Origin: Falsarthrobacter nasiphocae
GTDB lineage: Bacteria; Actinomycetota; Actinomycetes; Actinomycetales; Micrococcaceae
DNA: 64,000 bases
Assembly: GCF_031456275.1 (NCBI RefSeq)
Contig: NZ_JAVDUI010000001.1
Location: 310,001-374,000 of the forward strand
Direction of reading: 5' to 3'
Shown here piece by piece: positions 8,939 through 18,351 of the stretch (within the stretch, counting starts at the first letter, position 1; each line of letters opens with the position of its first letter). The position numbers and the translations under genes were made by a program. The notes under the pieces were generated by a model. That model did not search any database. It worked only from the letters and a program-made list of their open reading frames with translations, and had not been told where the DNA came from.

Positions 8939-10588
8939 ATGCCCTCTGTCTCCGCCCATGTCGCCGTCACCCTCGCCCAGCACGTCAGCCACGTCTTCGG
9001 CGTCATGGGCAACGGCAACGCCTACGTCCTCGACGCGCTCGAGAGGCAGACAGCGTGCGAGTTCGTCGCCGTGCGCCACGAGGCCGGCGGCGTCGTCGCG
9101 GCGGACGCGCACATGCGGGCCTCCGGCCGGATCGCGGCCGCCACGTCCACATACGGGGCGGGCTTCACGAACACCCTCACTCCCCTCGCCGAGGCGGCCC
9201 AGGCGCGCGTCCCGCTCGTCCTCGTCGTGGGAGACGAGCCGACGCCGGGGCCGCGCCCGTGGGACGTGGACCAGATCGCCCTGGCCTCCGCCGTGGGCGT
9301 GCGCACGTACACCGTCGGCGAGCGGGACGCGGCAGCCACGGTGCTCGTGGCGCTGGAGCACGCGCTCACGCACAGCCGCCCCGTGGTCATCGCCGTCCCG
9401 TACGACGTGGCGACCCGCGAGGCCGGCCCGATCCCCGAGCTCCTCTCGCCGCGCGTGCCCGCGCCCCTCTCCCCCGCCGGCCCCCTCGCGGACGCCGCGC
9501 TGGACCGCCTCGCCGGCGCGCTCGGCGGGGCCAAGCGTCCGTTCCTCCTCGCCGGCCGCGGCGCCTGGCTCTCGGGCGCGGGCGAGGACCTCGGGCGCCT
9601 CGCCTCCCGGACCGGGGCCGTGACGGGTTCGACGGCTCTTGGCCGCGGCGTCTTCCCCGAGACCCAGTACGACCTCGGCGTCGTGGGCGGCTTCGGCGCC
9701 GAGGCGGCCATGGAGCTCATTCGCGAGGCGGACGTCGCCGTCGTCTTCGGCGCCGGGCTCAACCAGTTCACGATGCGCTTCGGCCAGCTCTTCGGCCCCG
9801 GGACCGCGGTGTTCCAGGTGGACACGGCGGCTTCCGCGACCCACCCCCACGTGGGCGGGTTCGTCCGCGGGGACGCGGCCGTCGTGGCGCGCGGCCTCCT
9901 TGAACGCCTCGGCTCGGAGCCCACGGGGCGCGGCTGGCGGGAAGAGGTCGACGCCGAGGGCTTGCGCGCCCAGGCCCCAGGCGACGAGCTGGCCGCCGAC
10001 GGGCGGCTCGACCCCCGCAGCGCAGCCACCCGAATTGCGGAGCTGCTCCCCGAGGACAGGGTGGTCGTCTCTGATGGGGGCCACTTCATCGGCTGGGCCA
10101 ACATGTACTGGCCGGTGGCGAGCCCGGACCGCATGATGATGGTCGGCACCGCGTTCCAGTCGATCGGCCAGGGGTTCCCGAGCGTCGTCGGCGCGGCCGC
10201 GGCTCGCCCCGAGTCCACGGTGGTCCTCACCACGGGCGACGGCGGCGGGCTCATGGCCATCGCCGACCTCGAATCGGCCATCCGTGTGGCCGGGGGCCGC
10301 GGGATGGCGGTCGTCTGGAACGACGCGGCCTACGGGGCCGAGATCAACGTCTATGGGCGCAAGGGCCTGGCCCGGGCGCCGATGCTCATCCCGGAGGTGG
10401 ACTTCGCGGCCGCGGCGGAGGCGTTCGGCGGCCACGGCGTCGTCGTCCGCACCCTCGAGGACCTCGAGGCGCTCAAGGTGTGGGCCGCGCAGGACCCGGC
10501 CGAGCGGCCTTTCCTCCTCCTGGACCTGCGGGTCAGCGGCACTGTCGTGGCGCCGTACCAGGAGGAGATCCTCCGCGCGAACTCGTAG
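8939..10588 (+). CDS. thiamine-diphosphate-dependent enzyme (acetolactate synthase / decarboxylase-like)
   Basis: 549 residues with the three-domain ThDP fold. The N-terminal PYR domain has the proton-relay glutamate in VRHEAGG, followed by a central domain. The C-terminal PP domain has the GDGGGLMAIADLESA to WNDAAYG cofactor motif. The family includes acetolactate synthase, benzoylformate and phenylpyruvate decarboxylases; the sequence does not settle which. Position suggests a role in making or trimming an aromatic acid entering the pathway. Ends at a strong terminator shared with the convergent importer gene. Confidence 0.75.
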   Translation: MPSVSAHVAVTLAQHVSHVFGVMGNGNAYVLDALERQTACEFVAVRHEAGGVVAADAHMRASGRIAAATSTYGAGFTNTLTPLAEAAQARVPLVLVVGDEPTPGPRPWDVDQIALASAVGVRTYTVGERDAAATVLVALEHALTHSRPVVIAVPYDVATREAGPIPELLSPRVPAPLSPAGPLADAALDRLAGALGGAKRPFLLAGRGAWLSGAGEDLGRLASRTGAVTGSTALGRGVFPETQYDLGVVGGFGAEAAMELIREADVAVVFGAGLNQFTMRFGQLFGPGTAVFQVDTAASATHPHVGGFVRGDAAVVARGLLERLGSEPTGRGWREEVDAEGLRAQAPGDELAADGRLDPRSAATRIAELLPEDRVVVSDGGHFIGWANMYWPVASPDRMMMVGTAFQSIGQGFPSVVGAAAARPESTVVLTTGDGGGLMAIADLESAIRVAGGRGMAVVWNDAAYGAEINVYGRKGLARAPMLIPEVDFAAAAEAFGGHGVVVRTLEDLEALKVWAAQDPAERPFLLLDLRVSGTVVAPYQEEILRANS

Positions 10589-10593
10589 AGACT

Positions 10594-10635
10594 CGAGGAC
10601 GCCCCGCGACTCCGGAGAGTCGCGGGGCGTCCTCG
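10594..10635. terminator. bidirectional terminator, 19-bp perfect stem
   Basis: Arms 10594-10612 and 10617-10635 are perfectly complementary around a CGGA loop. It lies between the convergent ThDP and MHS-transporter genes, so it can stop transcription from both sides. Confidence 0.85.
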
Positions 10636-10671
10636 TATCGGAGCCGCCGTGGGGCGAGCCGCCGTGTGCGG

Positions 10672-12075
10672 TCAGCGGGACGAGCGCCCGCCGGCGCCGA
10701 CGATGGGGCTCACGGCCTGCTCGTCCTCGTGGTCCGGGCCGAGCGGGATGCCCTGCCGGTCCTTGAGCATGAGCGTCGCGCCGAGGCTGACGAGGGTGAT
10801 GACCGCCAGGTAGATGGCCACCGACGTCGTGGTCCCGGTCTTCTGGACGAGCGCCGCCGCGATGGTCGGGGCGAAGGCGCCGCCCACGATGGCGCCGATG
10901 GCGTAGGCAATGGACACGCCGGAGAAGCGGATCGACGCCGGGAACAGCTCGGCGTAGAACGCCGCCTGCGGGCCGTAGGTCAGGCCGAGGCCGATCGTCA
11001 GGCCCATGAGGCCCAGCATGAGGAGCCAGATGCTGCCCGTGTTGACGAGCGGGAAGAGGAACGCGATGCCGACGAGCAGCAGGAGCCAGCCGACGATGTA
11101 CGTGCGCTTGCGGCCGAACCGGTCGGCGAGGCGACCGCCCGCCCACGTGGCCAGGAGCCAGGTCACGGCGGAGGCGGCCACGGCCCAGAGGACGGGCTCG
11201 CGCTCCAGGCCCAGGGGCCCGCGGGGGTCGGTGGCGTACTTCTGGATGAATCCGCCCGTGGTCATGTAGCCGACGGCGTTGTTCGCCGCGAAGACGAGCG
11301 CCGCGAGGAGGACGAGGGGCGTGTGGCGGCGGAAGAGCTCGACGATGGGCATGCGGCTGCGCTCGCGACGCTCCGCGATCTCGGCGAAGACGGGGCTCTC
11401 CTCGACGCTGCGGCGGATGAAGTAGCCGACGACGATGAGGACGGCCGAGAGGATGAACGGCACGCGCCAGCCCCACGCGAGGAACGCCTCGCCGGGGGCG
11501 ATGCGGGCCATGATGGCCATCATGCCGGAGGCCAGGATGAGGCCGAGCGGCACGCCCATCTGCGGGGACGCGCCGAACGCGCCGCGCTTGCCGGTGGGCG
11601 CGTGCTCCACGGCCATGAGGACCGCGCCGCCCCACTCGCCGCCGGCGGAGATGCCCTGGAGGATGCGCAGGAAGATGAGGATGAGCGGGGCCGCGAAGCC
11701 GATGGTCGCGTAGGAGGGGAGGAAGCCGATGAGGGTCGTGGACGCGCCCATGAGGATGAGCGTCACCATGAGGACGTACTTGCGGCCCAGCCGGTCTCCG
11801 AGGTGGCCCGCGAGGAACGCGCCGAACGGGCGGAAGAGGAAGCTGATGCCCACGGTGAGGAACGCGAGGAGCCCAGCCCCGGCCTCGCCTGCGGGCCCGA
11901 AAAAGAGCTTGCCGAAGACCAGACCGGCCGCGGAAGCGTAGATGAAGAAGTCGTACCACTCGACTGTGGTGCCGACCACGGTGGCCATAAGAACTCGCCG
12001 CCGCTCCTGATCTGTGGACGCGCCGCCCTGGATCCTCGATCCGGAATCGGCTGTATGGGAATGTGGTGCGCTCAT
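10672..12075 (-). CDS. MFS transporter, metabolite:H+ symporter (MHS) family
   Basis: 467 residues, about 12 membrane helices. It has the MHS-type start (VVGTTVEWYDFFIYA), the loop 2-3 motif GHLGDRLGRKYVLM, and ILQGISAGGEWGGAVLM in helix 4-5, as in ShiA, KgtP and ProP relatives. It probably imports the aromatic acid or a related carboxylate degraded by the adjacent enzymes, by proton symport. Divergent from the hpaG-like gene. Weak ribosome-binding site before the ATG at 12075. Confidence 0.85.
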   Translation of the reverse strand: MSAPHSHTADSGSRIQGGASTDQERRRVLMATVVGTTVEWYDFFIYASAAGLVFGKLFFGPAGEAGAGLLAFLTVGISFLFRPFGAFLAGHLGDRLGRKYVLMVTLILMGASTTLIGFLPSYATIGFAAPLILIFLRILQGISAGGEWGGAVLMAVEHAPTGKRGAFGASPQMGVPLGLILASGMMAIMARIAPGEAFLAWGWRVPFILSAVLIVVGYFIRRSVEESPVFAEIAERRERSRMPIVELFRRHTPLVLLAALVFAANNAVGYMTTGGFIQKYATDPRGPLGLEREPVLWAVAASAVTWLLATWAGGRLADRFGRKRTYIVGWLLLLVGIAFLFPLVNTGSIWLLMLGLMGLTIGLGLTYGPQAAFYAELFPASIRFSGVSIAYAIGAIVGGAFAPTIAAALVQKTGTTTSVAIYLAVITLVSLGATLMLKDRQGIPLGPDHEDEQAVSPIVGAGGRSSR

Positions 12076-12156
12076 TTTTCTTAGGCCCCCAATGGGATAG
12101 TGACGCCTCGTGAGTGATACCTAGATCACATCCGGCTTGCCCGGTGAGACACGAGA

Positions 12157-12174
12157 ATATACGATTTCGAATAT
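12157..12174. promoter_or_regulatory. palindrome and -10 box overlapping the hpaG-like start
   Basis: The 18-bp sequence reads ATAT-n-CGA-nn-TCG-n-ATAT. Within it, TACGAT (12160-12165) fits the actinobacterial -10 consensus TANNNT, 7 bases before the ATG at 12173. No Shine-Dalgarno is visible, so the mRNA may be leaderless. The palindrome is a good operator candidate for the cluster's GntR protein. Confidence 0.5.
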
Positions 12175-13762
12175 GACGCAAGGGCAAGGAAGCACGAGCA
12201 CCCCATCCGGCACGAACTCCCCCGCCGCCGCGGGCCCCGGCGACAGCCGCGCTGCCGGGCAGGGCGCCGCTGACGCCCGCGCTGCCGGGCAGGACGCAGC
12301 TGACGCCCGCTTCTCCGGGCTGCCGGGCCGGCCGGGCAAGATCATCGCCGTCCACCTGGCGTACCCGTCCCGCGCGGACCAGCGCGGCCGCCGCCCCGCG
12401 GCGCCCTCCTACTTCCTCAAGCCGTCCAGCTCCGTCGCCGCCTCGGGCTCCGAGCTGGCCCGCCCCGCCGGGACCGAGCTCCTCGCGTTCGAGGGCGAGG
12501 TCGCGCTCGTCATCGGCGAGCCCGCCCGCCACGTCTCCCGCGAGGACGCCTGGGGCCACGTGGCCTTCGTGACGGCGTCCAACGACTTCGGCGTCTACGA
12601 CCTCCGCGCCGCAGACAAGGGCTCCAACATCCGATCCAAGGGCGGGGACGGCTTCACGCCCATCGGCCCCGGCCTCATCGACGCCTCCACGGTGGACCCC
12701 GAGGGGCTGCGCGTACGCACGTGGGTGGACGGCGAGCTGGCCCAGGACGACACGACCGAGGGCCTCCTCTTCCCGTTCCCGCAGATCGTCGCGGACCTCT
12801 CCCAGCACCTCACCCTCGAGACCGGCGACGTCATCCTCACGGGCACGCCCGCAGGCTCGTCCGTCGTCTCCCCCGGCTCCACCGTGGAGGTGGAGGTGGA
12901 CGCGCCCACCGCGCCCGGCTCCCCCACCTCCGGCCGCCTCGTCACGCGCATCACCCAGGGCGAGCAGGAGTTCGACGGAAGCCTCGGCACCCTTCCCAAG
13001 GCCGACGACCACCAGCGCGCCGAGGCCTGGGGCTCCCGCGAGGAGGCCGGGCTGCCCCCGGCCTTCGAGCTGACCGCCGAGCTCCGCGAGAAGCTCCACC
13101 GCGCCCCCGCCGCCGGCCTCTCCGCCCAGCTGCGCAAGCGCGGCCTCAACGAGGTGTCCATCGACGGCGTGCGGCCGCTGCCCGGCGCGGGCAAGATCGT
13201 CGGCACCGCCAAGACGCTGCGCTTCCTCCCCCGCCGCGAGGACCTCTTTGAGAAGCACGGCGGCGGCTTCAACGCCCAGAAGAAGGCGTTCGACTCCGTC
13301 GCCGAGGGCGAGGTCATCGTCATCGAGGCCCGCGGGGAGACCGGCTCCGGCACGCTCGGGGACATCCTCGCGCTCCGGGCCCAGGCGCGCGGTGCCGCGG
13401 GCGTCGTCACGGACGGCGGCGTGCGGGACGCGGAGGCCGTCGCGGCCACCGGGCTGCCCGTCTACACCGCGGGGCCGCACCCTGCTGTGCTCGGCCGGCG
13501 TCACGTCCCGTGGGAGTCCGACGTCGCTGTGGCCTGCGGCGGCGCCGCCGTCCTCCCGGGGGACGTGATTGTGGCGGACGGCGACGGCGTCGTCGTCATT
13601 CCCCCGCACCTCGTCGAGGAGGTCGTCGAGGCGGCCCTCGCGCAGGAGGAGCAGGACGAGTGGGTCGCGGAGCAGGTGCGCGCCGGGCACCCCGTGGACG
13701 GGCTCTTCCCGCCGAACGCCGAGTGGAAGGCCAAGTACGAGGCCTTCCGGAGCGGCCAGTGA
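12173..13762 (+). CDS. hpaG: fused FAH-family isomerase/decarboxylase and RraA-like protein (HpaG position)
   Basis: 529 residues in three parts. Residues 1-55 are Gly/Ala-rich with two tandem copies of AAGQ(G/D)AADAR. Residues 56-265 are a fumarylacetoacetate-hydrolase fold, with FEGEVALVIG, SNDFGVYDLR and DVILTGTPAG supplying the metal-binding acids and active-site loop. Residues 300-529 are an RraA-like domain with GTLGDILALRA and VVTDGGVRDAEA, the aldolase/decarboxylase-type motif. In E. coli, HpaG is a tandem of two FAH domains doing isomerisation and decarboxylation. Here the second unit looks RraA-like instead. The ATG at 12173 lacks a Shine-Dalgarno, and a leaderless start is likely. 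Confidence 0.75.
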   Translation: MTQGQGSTSTPSGTNSPAAAGPGDSRAAGQGAADARAAGQDAADARFSGLPGRPGKIIAVHLAYPSRADQRGRRPAAPSYFLKPSSSVAASGSELARPAGTELLAFEGEVALVIGEPARHVSREDAWGHVAFVTASNDFGVYDLRAADKGSNIRSKGGDGFTPIGPGLIDASTVDPEGLRVRTWVDGELAQDDTTEGLLFPFPQIVADLSQHLTLETGDVILTGTPAGSSVVSPGSTVEVEVDAPTAPGSPTSGRLVTRITQGEQEFDGSLGTLPKADDHQRAEAWGSREEAGLPPAFELTAELREKLHRAPAAGLSAQLRKRGLNEVSIDGVRPLPGAGKIVGTAKTLRFLPRREDLFEKHGGGFNAQKKAFDSVAEGEVIVIEARGETGSGTLGDILALRAQARGAAGVVTDGGVRDAEAVAATGLPVYTAGPHPAVLGRRHVPWESDVAVACGGAAVLPGDVIVADGDGVVVIPPHLVEEVVEAALAQEEQDEWVAEQVRAGHPVDGLFPPNAEWKAKYEAFRSGQ

Positions 13763-14649
13763 GCGGGCAGGGCGTGGCGCTGCGTGCGCACGGCCGGTCC
13801 GCGAGCGCTGTGGGCCGGGCGGTGGACGACGACGGCGTGGCCGCGGGGCTGAGCAAGTCGCAGCAGGCGTACGAGTGGATCAAGGAGCGGATCGCCCGCC
13901 AGGAGTTCACGCCGGGCTACCGCCTCGTCCTGGGCTCGGTGGCGGCGGAGCTCGGCATGAGCGCCGTTCCGGTCCGCGAGGCCATCCGGCGGCTGGAGGC
14001 GGAGGGGCTCGTGACGTTCGAGCGGAACGTCGGCGCCCGCGTGTCCATGGTGGACGACTCCCACTACCGGGCCAGCATGGAGGCGCTGAGCATCCTCGAG
14101 GGCAGCGCCACCGCCCTCGCCGCGCCTCGCATTGGCCCGGAGCGGATCGCGGCCGCGCGCGAGCTCAACGAGCAGATGCGCGCGGCGCTTGCCCGGTTCG
14201 AGCCCCGCGCCTTCACGGCCCTCAACCACGAGTTTCACGCCGCGCTCTTCGAGGCCTGCCCCAACGAGCGACTCCTGGCGCTGGTGCGCGCGGAGTGGGA
14301 GCGCTTGGCGCACCTGCGGGACTCGACGTTCAGCTTCGTCCCCGCCCGCGCGGCGCAGTCGGTGAGCGAGCACGAGGACATCCTCCGGCTCATCGAGGCC
14401 GGGGCGCCCGCGCACGAGATTGAGCAGGCCTGCCGCTGCCACCGCGCCGCGACCCTGACCGCCTTCCTGGCTCAGGCCCACCCTGAGCACCCCGAGCCGT
14501 CCCGCGCCGAACCAGGCCTCGCCGAGCCGGGGCGCCCGGCCCCGGCAGGGGCCGCCGCCGGACACTCCGGGCCCACCGGCCACGCCGCACAGACTTCACT
14601 CACCACCCCCGAGACCCCCGCCGAGGCCGCCCGCCTCGCGCGGCCCTGA
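13759..14649 (+). CDS. GntR-family (FCD-type) regulator of the aromatic cluster
   Basis: 296 residues. The N-terminal winged helix spans about residues 33-95, with MSAVPVREAIRRLEAEGLV as the recognition region. The helical ligand-binding domain has the histidines expected of FCD metal sites (LNHEFHAALFE, SEHEDILRLI). A Pro/Ala-rich tail of about 50 residues follows, longer than usual. The GTG start at 13759 overlaps the preceding stop (GTGA), so translation is probably coupled. Likely controls the surrounding hpa genes in response to an aromatic acid; inferred from position. Confidence 0.8.
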   Translation: MSGQGVALRAHGRSASAVGRAVDDDGVAAGLSKSQQAYEWIKERIARQEFTPGYRLVLGSVAAELGMSAVPVREAIRRLEAEGLVTFERNVGARVSMVDDSHYRASMEALSILEGSATALAAPRIGPERIAAARELNEQMRAALARFEPRAFTALNHEFHAALFEACPNERLLALVRAEWERLAHLRDSTFSFVPARAAQSVSEHEDILRLIEAGAPAHEIEQACRCHRAATLTAFLAQAHPEHPEPSRAEPGLAEPGRPAPAGAAAGHSGPTGHAAQTSLTTPETPAEAARLARP

Positions 14650-14662
14650 AGAGGAGACCCCC

Positions 14663-16180
14663 ATGACCGAGCAGACCGCCCCCGCCGGCCGCCACATCCC
14701 CGCCGACCTCCCGGACCGCATCCAGCACTACATCGACGGCGAGTTCGTCGACTCCGTGGACGGGGACACGTTCGACGTCCTCGACCCCGTGACCAACCAG
14801 ACCTACCTCAAGGCCGCCTCCGGCAAGAAGGCGGACATCGAGCGGGCCGTGGCCGCCGCCCGCCGCGCCTTCACCGAGGGGCCCTGGCCCACGATGACCG
14901 CCCGGGAGCGCGCCCGCATCCTCCACCGGATCGCGGACATCGTCGAGTCCCGGGACGCGCGCCTCGCGGAGCTGGAGAGCTTCGACTCGGGTCTGCCGAT
15001 CTCCCAGGCGCTGGGCCAGGCCCGCCGCGCCGCCGAGAACTTCCGCTTCTTCGCGGACCTCATCGTGGCCCAGACGGATGACGCCTTCAAGGTGCCCGGT
15101 CGCCAGATGAACTACGTCAACCGCAAGCCCATCGGCGTCGCAGGCCTCATCACCCCGTGGAACACGCCGTTCATGCTGGAGTCCTGGAAGCTCGCCCCAG
15201 CGCTGGCCACGGGCAACACCGTGGTCCTCAAGCCGGCCGAGTTCACGCCGCTCTCCGCGTCCCTCTGGGCCGGGGTGTTCGAGGAGGCCGGCCTGCCGCA
15301 GGGCGTCTTCAACCTCGTCAACGGGTTCGGCGAGGAGGCCGGGGACGCGCTCGTCAAGCACCCGGACGTCCCGCTCATCTCCTTCACGGGCGAGAGCCGC
15401 ACGGGCCAGATCATCTTCGGCAACGCCGCCCCGTTCCTCAAGGGCCTCTCGATGGAGCTCGGCGGCAAGTCCCCGGCCATCGTCTTCGCCGACGCTGACC
15501 TCGAGGCGGCCATCGACGCGACGATCTTCGGCGTCTTCTCCCTCAACGGCGAGCGGTGCACGGCCGGCAGCCGCATCCTCGTGGAGCGCCCCATCTATGA
15601 CGAGTTCGTCGAGCGGTACGCGGCCCAGGCCAAGCGGGTCGTCGTCGGCGATCCCCAGGACAAGGCCACCGAGGTGGGCGCGCTGGTGCACCCGGAGCAC
15701 TACGAGAAGGTCATGTCCTACATCGAGATCGGCAAGACCGAGGGCCGCCTCGTGGCCGGCGGCGGGCGCCCGGAGGGCTTCCCCGAGGGCAACTTCGTGG
15801 CCCCCACGGTGTTCGCGGATGTGCCGCGTGACGCTCGCATCTTCCAGGAGGAGATCTTCGGCCCCGTCGTCGCCATCACTCCCTTTGATTCCGACGACGA
15901 GGCGCTGGCGCTCGCGAACGACGTCAAGTACGGCCTCGCAGCCTATGTGTGGACCAACGATCTCAAGCGGTCCCACAACTTCGCGCAGGGCATCGAGGCG
16001 GGCATGGTGTGGCTGAACTCGAACAACGTGCGGGACCTGCGGACGCCGTTCGGCGGCGTCAAGGCCTCGGGCCTGGGCCACGAGGGCGGCTACCGCTCGA
16101 TCGACTTCTACACGGACCAGCAGGCCGTGCACATCACCCTGGGCCCGGCCCACAACCCCACCTTCGGCAAGGGCAAGTAG
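14663..16180 (+). CDS. hpaE: 5-carboxymethyl-2-hydroxymuconate semialdehyde dehydrogenase
   Basis: 505-residue NAD-dependent aldehyde dehydrogenase. Visible motifs are GLITPWNTPFMLESWKLAPA, the general-base ELGGKSP, and the catalytic cysteine in SLNGERCTAGSR, followed by EEIFGPVVAI. The best fit is HpaE/HpcC, which oxidises the ring-cleavage product of homoprotocatechuate, because it sits directly before the dioxygenase gene. GAAGAGGAG precedes the ATG, 13 bases after the GntR stop. Confidence 0.9.
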   Translation: MTEQTAPAGRHIPADLPDRIQHYIDGEFVDSVDGDTFDVLDPVTNQTYLKAASGKKADIERAVAAARRAFTEGPWPTMTARERARILHRIADIVESRDARLAELESFDSGLPISQALGQARRAAENFRFFADLIVAQTDDAFKVPGRQMNYVNRKPIGVAGLITPWNTPFMLESWKLAPALATGNTVVLKPAEFTPLSASLWAGVFEEAGLPQGVFNLVNGFGEEAGDALVKHPDVPLISFTGESRTGQIIFGNAAPFLKGLSMELGGKSPAIVFADADLEAAIDATIFGVFSLNGERCTAGSRILVERPIYDEFVERYAAQAKRVVVGDPQDKATEVGALVHPEHYEKVMSYIEIGKTEGRLVAGGGRPEGFPEGNFVAPTVFADVPRDARIFQEEIFGPVVAITPFDSDDEALALANDVKYGLAAYVWTNDLKRSHNFAQGIEAGMVWLNSNNVRDLRTPFGGVKASGLGHEGGYRSIDFYTDQQAVHITLGPAHNPTFGKGK

Positions 16181-16275
16181 AGGCGGCACGCGGGCGCTTG
16201 CACCCGTGAGCGCCGCCGCCTGTCCCACCCACTACCCGTCGCCCCCGTCAGCAACACAGAGCTAAGGACGCTGTC

Positions 16276-17427
16276 ATGAGCCAAGAACCACTCCCCACCA
16301 GCCCCATCGTCACGGCCGAGGACCCCATCCGCGTGACGAACCCGCTGCCCGTCCCCTCCTCCCCCGCGCCGGACGTGCTGCGCTGCGCGTCCATGGAGCT
16401 CGTGGTCACGGACCTGGCCGCGTCCCGTGAGTTCTACGTGGACGTGCTGGGCCTTGTCGTCACCGAGGAGGACGAGGAGGCCGTCTACCTGCGGTCCATG
16501 GAGGAGTTCATCCACCACAACCTCATCCTGCGCAAGGGCCCCGTGGCCGCCGTGGCCGCGTTCTCCTACCGCGTGCGGACGCCGGAGGACCTGGACAAGG
16601 CCGTAGCGTTCTACAAGGAGCTCGGCTGCCGGGTGGAGCGCAAGAAGGACGGCTACGTCAAGGGCATCGGGGACTCGGTCCGCGTCACCGATCCGCTCGG
16701 CTTCCCGTACGAGTTCTTCCACGAGGTGGAGCACGTGGAGCGCCTCGCGTGGCGGTACGACCTCTACACGCCGGGCGCGCTCGTCCGCCTGGACCACTTC
16801 AACCAGGTCACCCCGGACGTCCCGCGCGCCGTGGGATACATGGAGTCCCTCGGGTTCCGCGTCACCGAGGACATCCAGGACGGCGAGGGCACCGTGTACG
16901 CCGCGTGGATGTGCCGCAAGCCCACCGTGCATGACACGGCCATGACGGGCGGCGATGGCCCCCGCATGCACCACGTGGCGTTCGCGACCCACGAGAAGCA
17001 CAACATCCTCGCCATCTGCGACAAGCTCGGCGCGCTCCGCCGGTCCGATGCCATCGAGCGCGGCCCCGGCCGCCACGGCGTCTCCAACGCGTTCTACCTC
17101 TACCTGCGGGACCCGGACGGCCACCGCGTGGAGATCTACACGCAGGACTACTACACCGGCGACCCCGACAACCCCGTCGTCACGTGGGACGTCCACGACA
17201 ACCAGCGCCGCGACTGGTGGGGCACCCCCGTGGTCCCGTCCTGGTACACCGAGGCGTCCCTCGTCCTGGACCTCGACGGCAACCCGCAGCCGCTCACGGC
17301 GCGGACGGACACGAGCGAGATGGCCGCGACGATCGGCGCCGACGGCTTCTCCTACACGCGGCCCGACGACGACGCGCCCATGCCCGAGTACAAGCAGGGC
17401 GAGTACAAGCTGGGTCACCAGCTCTAG
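16276..17427 (+). CDS. hpaD: homoprotocatechuate 2,3-dioxygenase (extradiol ring cleavage)
   Basis: 383 residues of the vicinal-oxygen-chelate fold, very like the Brevibacterium fuscum and Arthrobacter globiformis enzymes. With a constant offset of 19, all known key residues are present: metal ligands H174, H233 and E286 (H155, H214, E267 in B. fuscum), second-sphere H219 (H200), H267 (H248) and Y276 (Y257). It opens the ring of 3,4-dihydroxyphenylacetate next to the hydroxyls using Fe(II) or Mn(II); the metal cannot be read from sequence. AAGGAC lies upstream of the ATG. Confidence 0.95.
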   Translation: MSQEPLPTSPIVTAEDPIRVTNPLPVPSSPAPDVLRCASMELVVTDLAASREFYVDVLGLVVTEEDEEAVYLRSMEEFIHHNLILRKGPVAAVAAFSYRVRTPEDLDKAVAFYKELGCRVERKKDGYVKGIGDSVRVTDPLGFPYEFFHEVEHVERLAWRYDLYTPGALVRLDHFNQVTPDVPRAVGYMESLGFRVTEDIQDGEGTVYAAWMCRKPTVHDTAMTGGDGPRMHHVAFATHEKHNILAICDKLGALRRSDAIERGPGRHGVSNAFYLYLRDPDGHRVEIYTQDYYTGDPDNPVVTWDVHDNQRRDWWGTPVVPSWYTEASLVLDLDGNPQPLTARTDTSEMAATIGADGFSYTRPDDDAPMPEYKQGEYKLGHQL

Positions 17428-17565
17428 CGGCGGGGAGGCTGACGGCGGGTGGCGTCGTCGGCCTCTCCCCCACCATTCACCCCGCACCCGCGCACCCGAG
17501 GCGCGCGAAGAACGCCAGGCGCCCCGAGGCGCCCCACCCACCCCAGGCGCAGAGAAGGAGAGCCC

Positions 17566-18351
17566 ATGCTGCCCGAGGAGACCATCGCGGCGCTTGCCGC
17601 CGAACTCGCCGAGGCCGAGGCCACGCGCGGGATGATCCCGCGGATCACCGCGCGGCACCCCGAAGCGACCGTCGAGGACTCGTACGCCATCCAGGGCGTG
17701 TGGCGGGACAAGGCGCTCGCTGCGGGGCGGAAGCTGGTGGGCCGGAAGATCGGGCTGACGTCCCGCGCCATGCAGCAGGCCACGGGCATCACCGAGCCGG
17801 ACTACGGCGTCATGTTCGAGGACACCGTCTACCCCTCCGGCGCGCGGATCGAGGCCGGGCAGTTCTCCAACGTGCGGATCGAGGTGGAGCTCGCGTTCGT
17901 GCTCCGCAAGCCGCTCGCGGGGCCGGACTGCACGCTCGAGGACGCCCTCGACGCCGTGGACTACGCCGTGCCCGCGCTGGAGATCCTCAACTCCCACATT
18001 GAGATGGACGGGCGGACCATTGTGGACACCATCGCGGACAACGCGGCGTACGGGGGCATGGTCCTCGGGGACACGCGGAAGCGGCCTGACGAGGTGGACC
18101 TGCGCTGGGTCCCCGGCCTCCTCTACAAGAACGGGCAGATCGAGGAGACCGGCGTGGCGGCCGGCGTCCTGGACCACCCGGTGACGGGCGTGGCGTGGCT
18201 TGCTAATAAGTTCGCGGCGCACGGGGCACGCCTCGAGGCCGGGGAGGTCATCCTGGCCGGGTCCTTCACGCGGCCCATGTGGGTGGACGCGGGCGACGAC
18301 GTCCGGTGCGACTTTGGGCCGATGGGAGAGGTGGCATGCAGCTTCGTCTGA
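17566..18351 (+). CDS. hpaH: 2-oxo-hept-4-ene-1,7-dioate hydratase
   Basis: 261 residues of the hydratase/decarboxylase branch of the FAH superfamily. Recognisable stretches are [24 protein letters not shown], and the metal-binding region [12 protein letters not shown]. It adds water to the 2-oxoheptenedioate formed by the HpaG-type step. Strong site AGAAGGAG precedes the ATG at 17566. Its 3' end overlaps the aldolase gene by 16 bases. Confidence 0.9.
   Translation: MLPEETIAALAAELAEAEATRGMIPRITARHPEATVEDSYAIQGVWRDKALAAGRKLVGRKIGLTSRAMQQATGITEPDYGVMFEDTVYPSGARIEAGQFSNVRIEVELAFVLRKPLAGPDCTLEDALDAVDYAVPALEILNSHIEMDGRTIVDTIADNAAYGGMVLGDTRKRPDEVDLRWVPGLLYKNGQIEETGVAAGVLDHPVTGVAWLANKFAAHGARLEAGEVILAGSFTRPMWVDAGDDVRCDFGPMGEVACSFV

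Noticed and set aside
8816-13690. A 1624-codon minus-strand open frame across the aromatic cluster
   Set aside because: It is the antisense of well-supported genes (ThDP enzyme, importer, fused HpaG-like). Long antisense frames are common in very high-GC DNA and its translation is low-complexity Arg/Gly/Ala.
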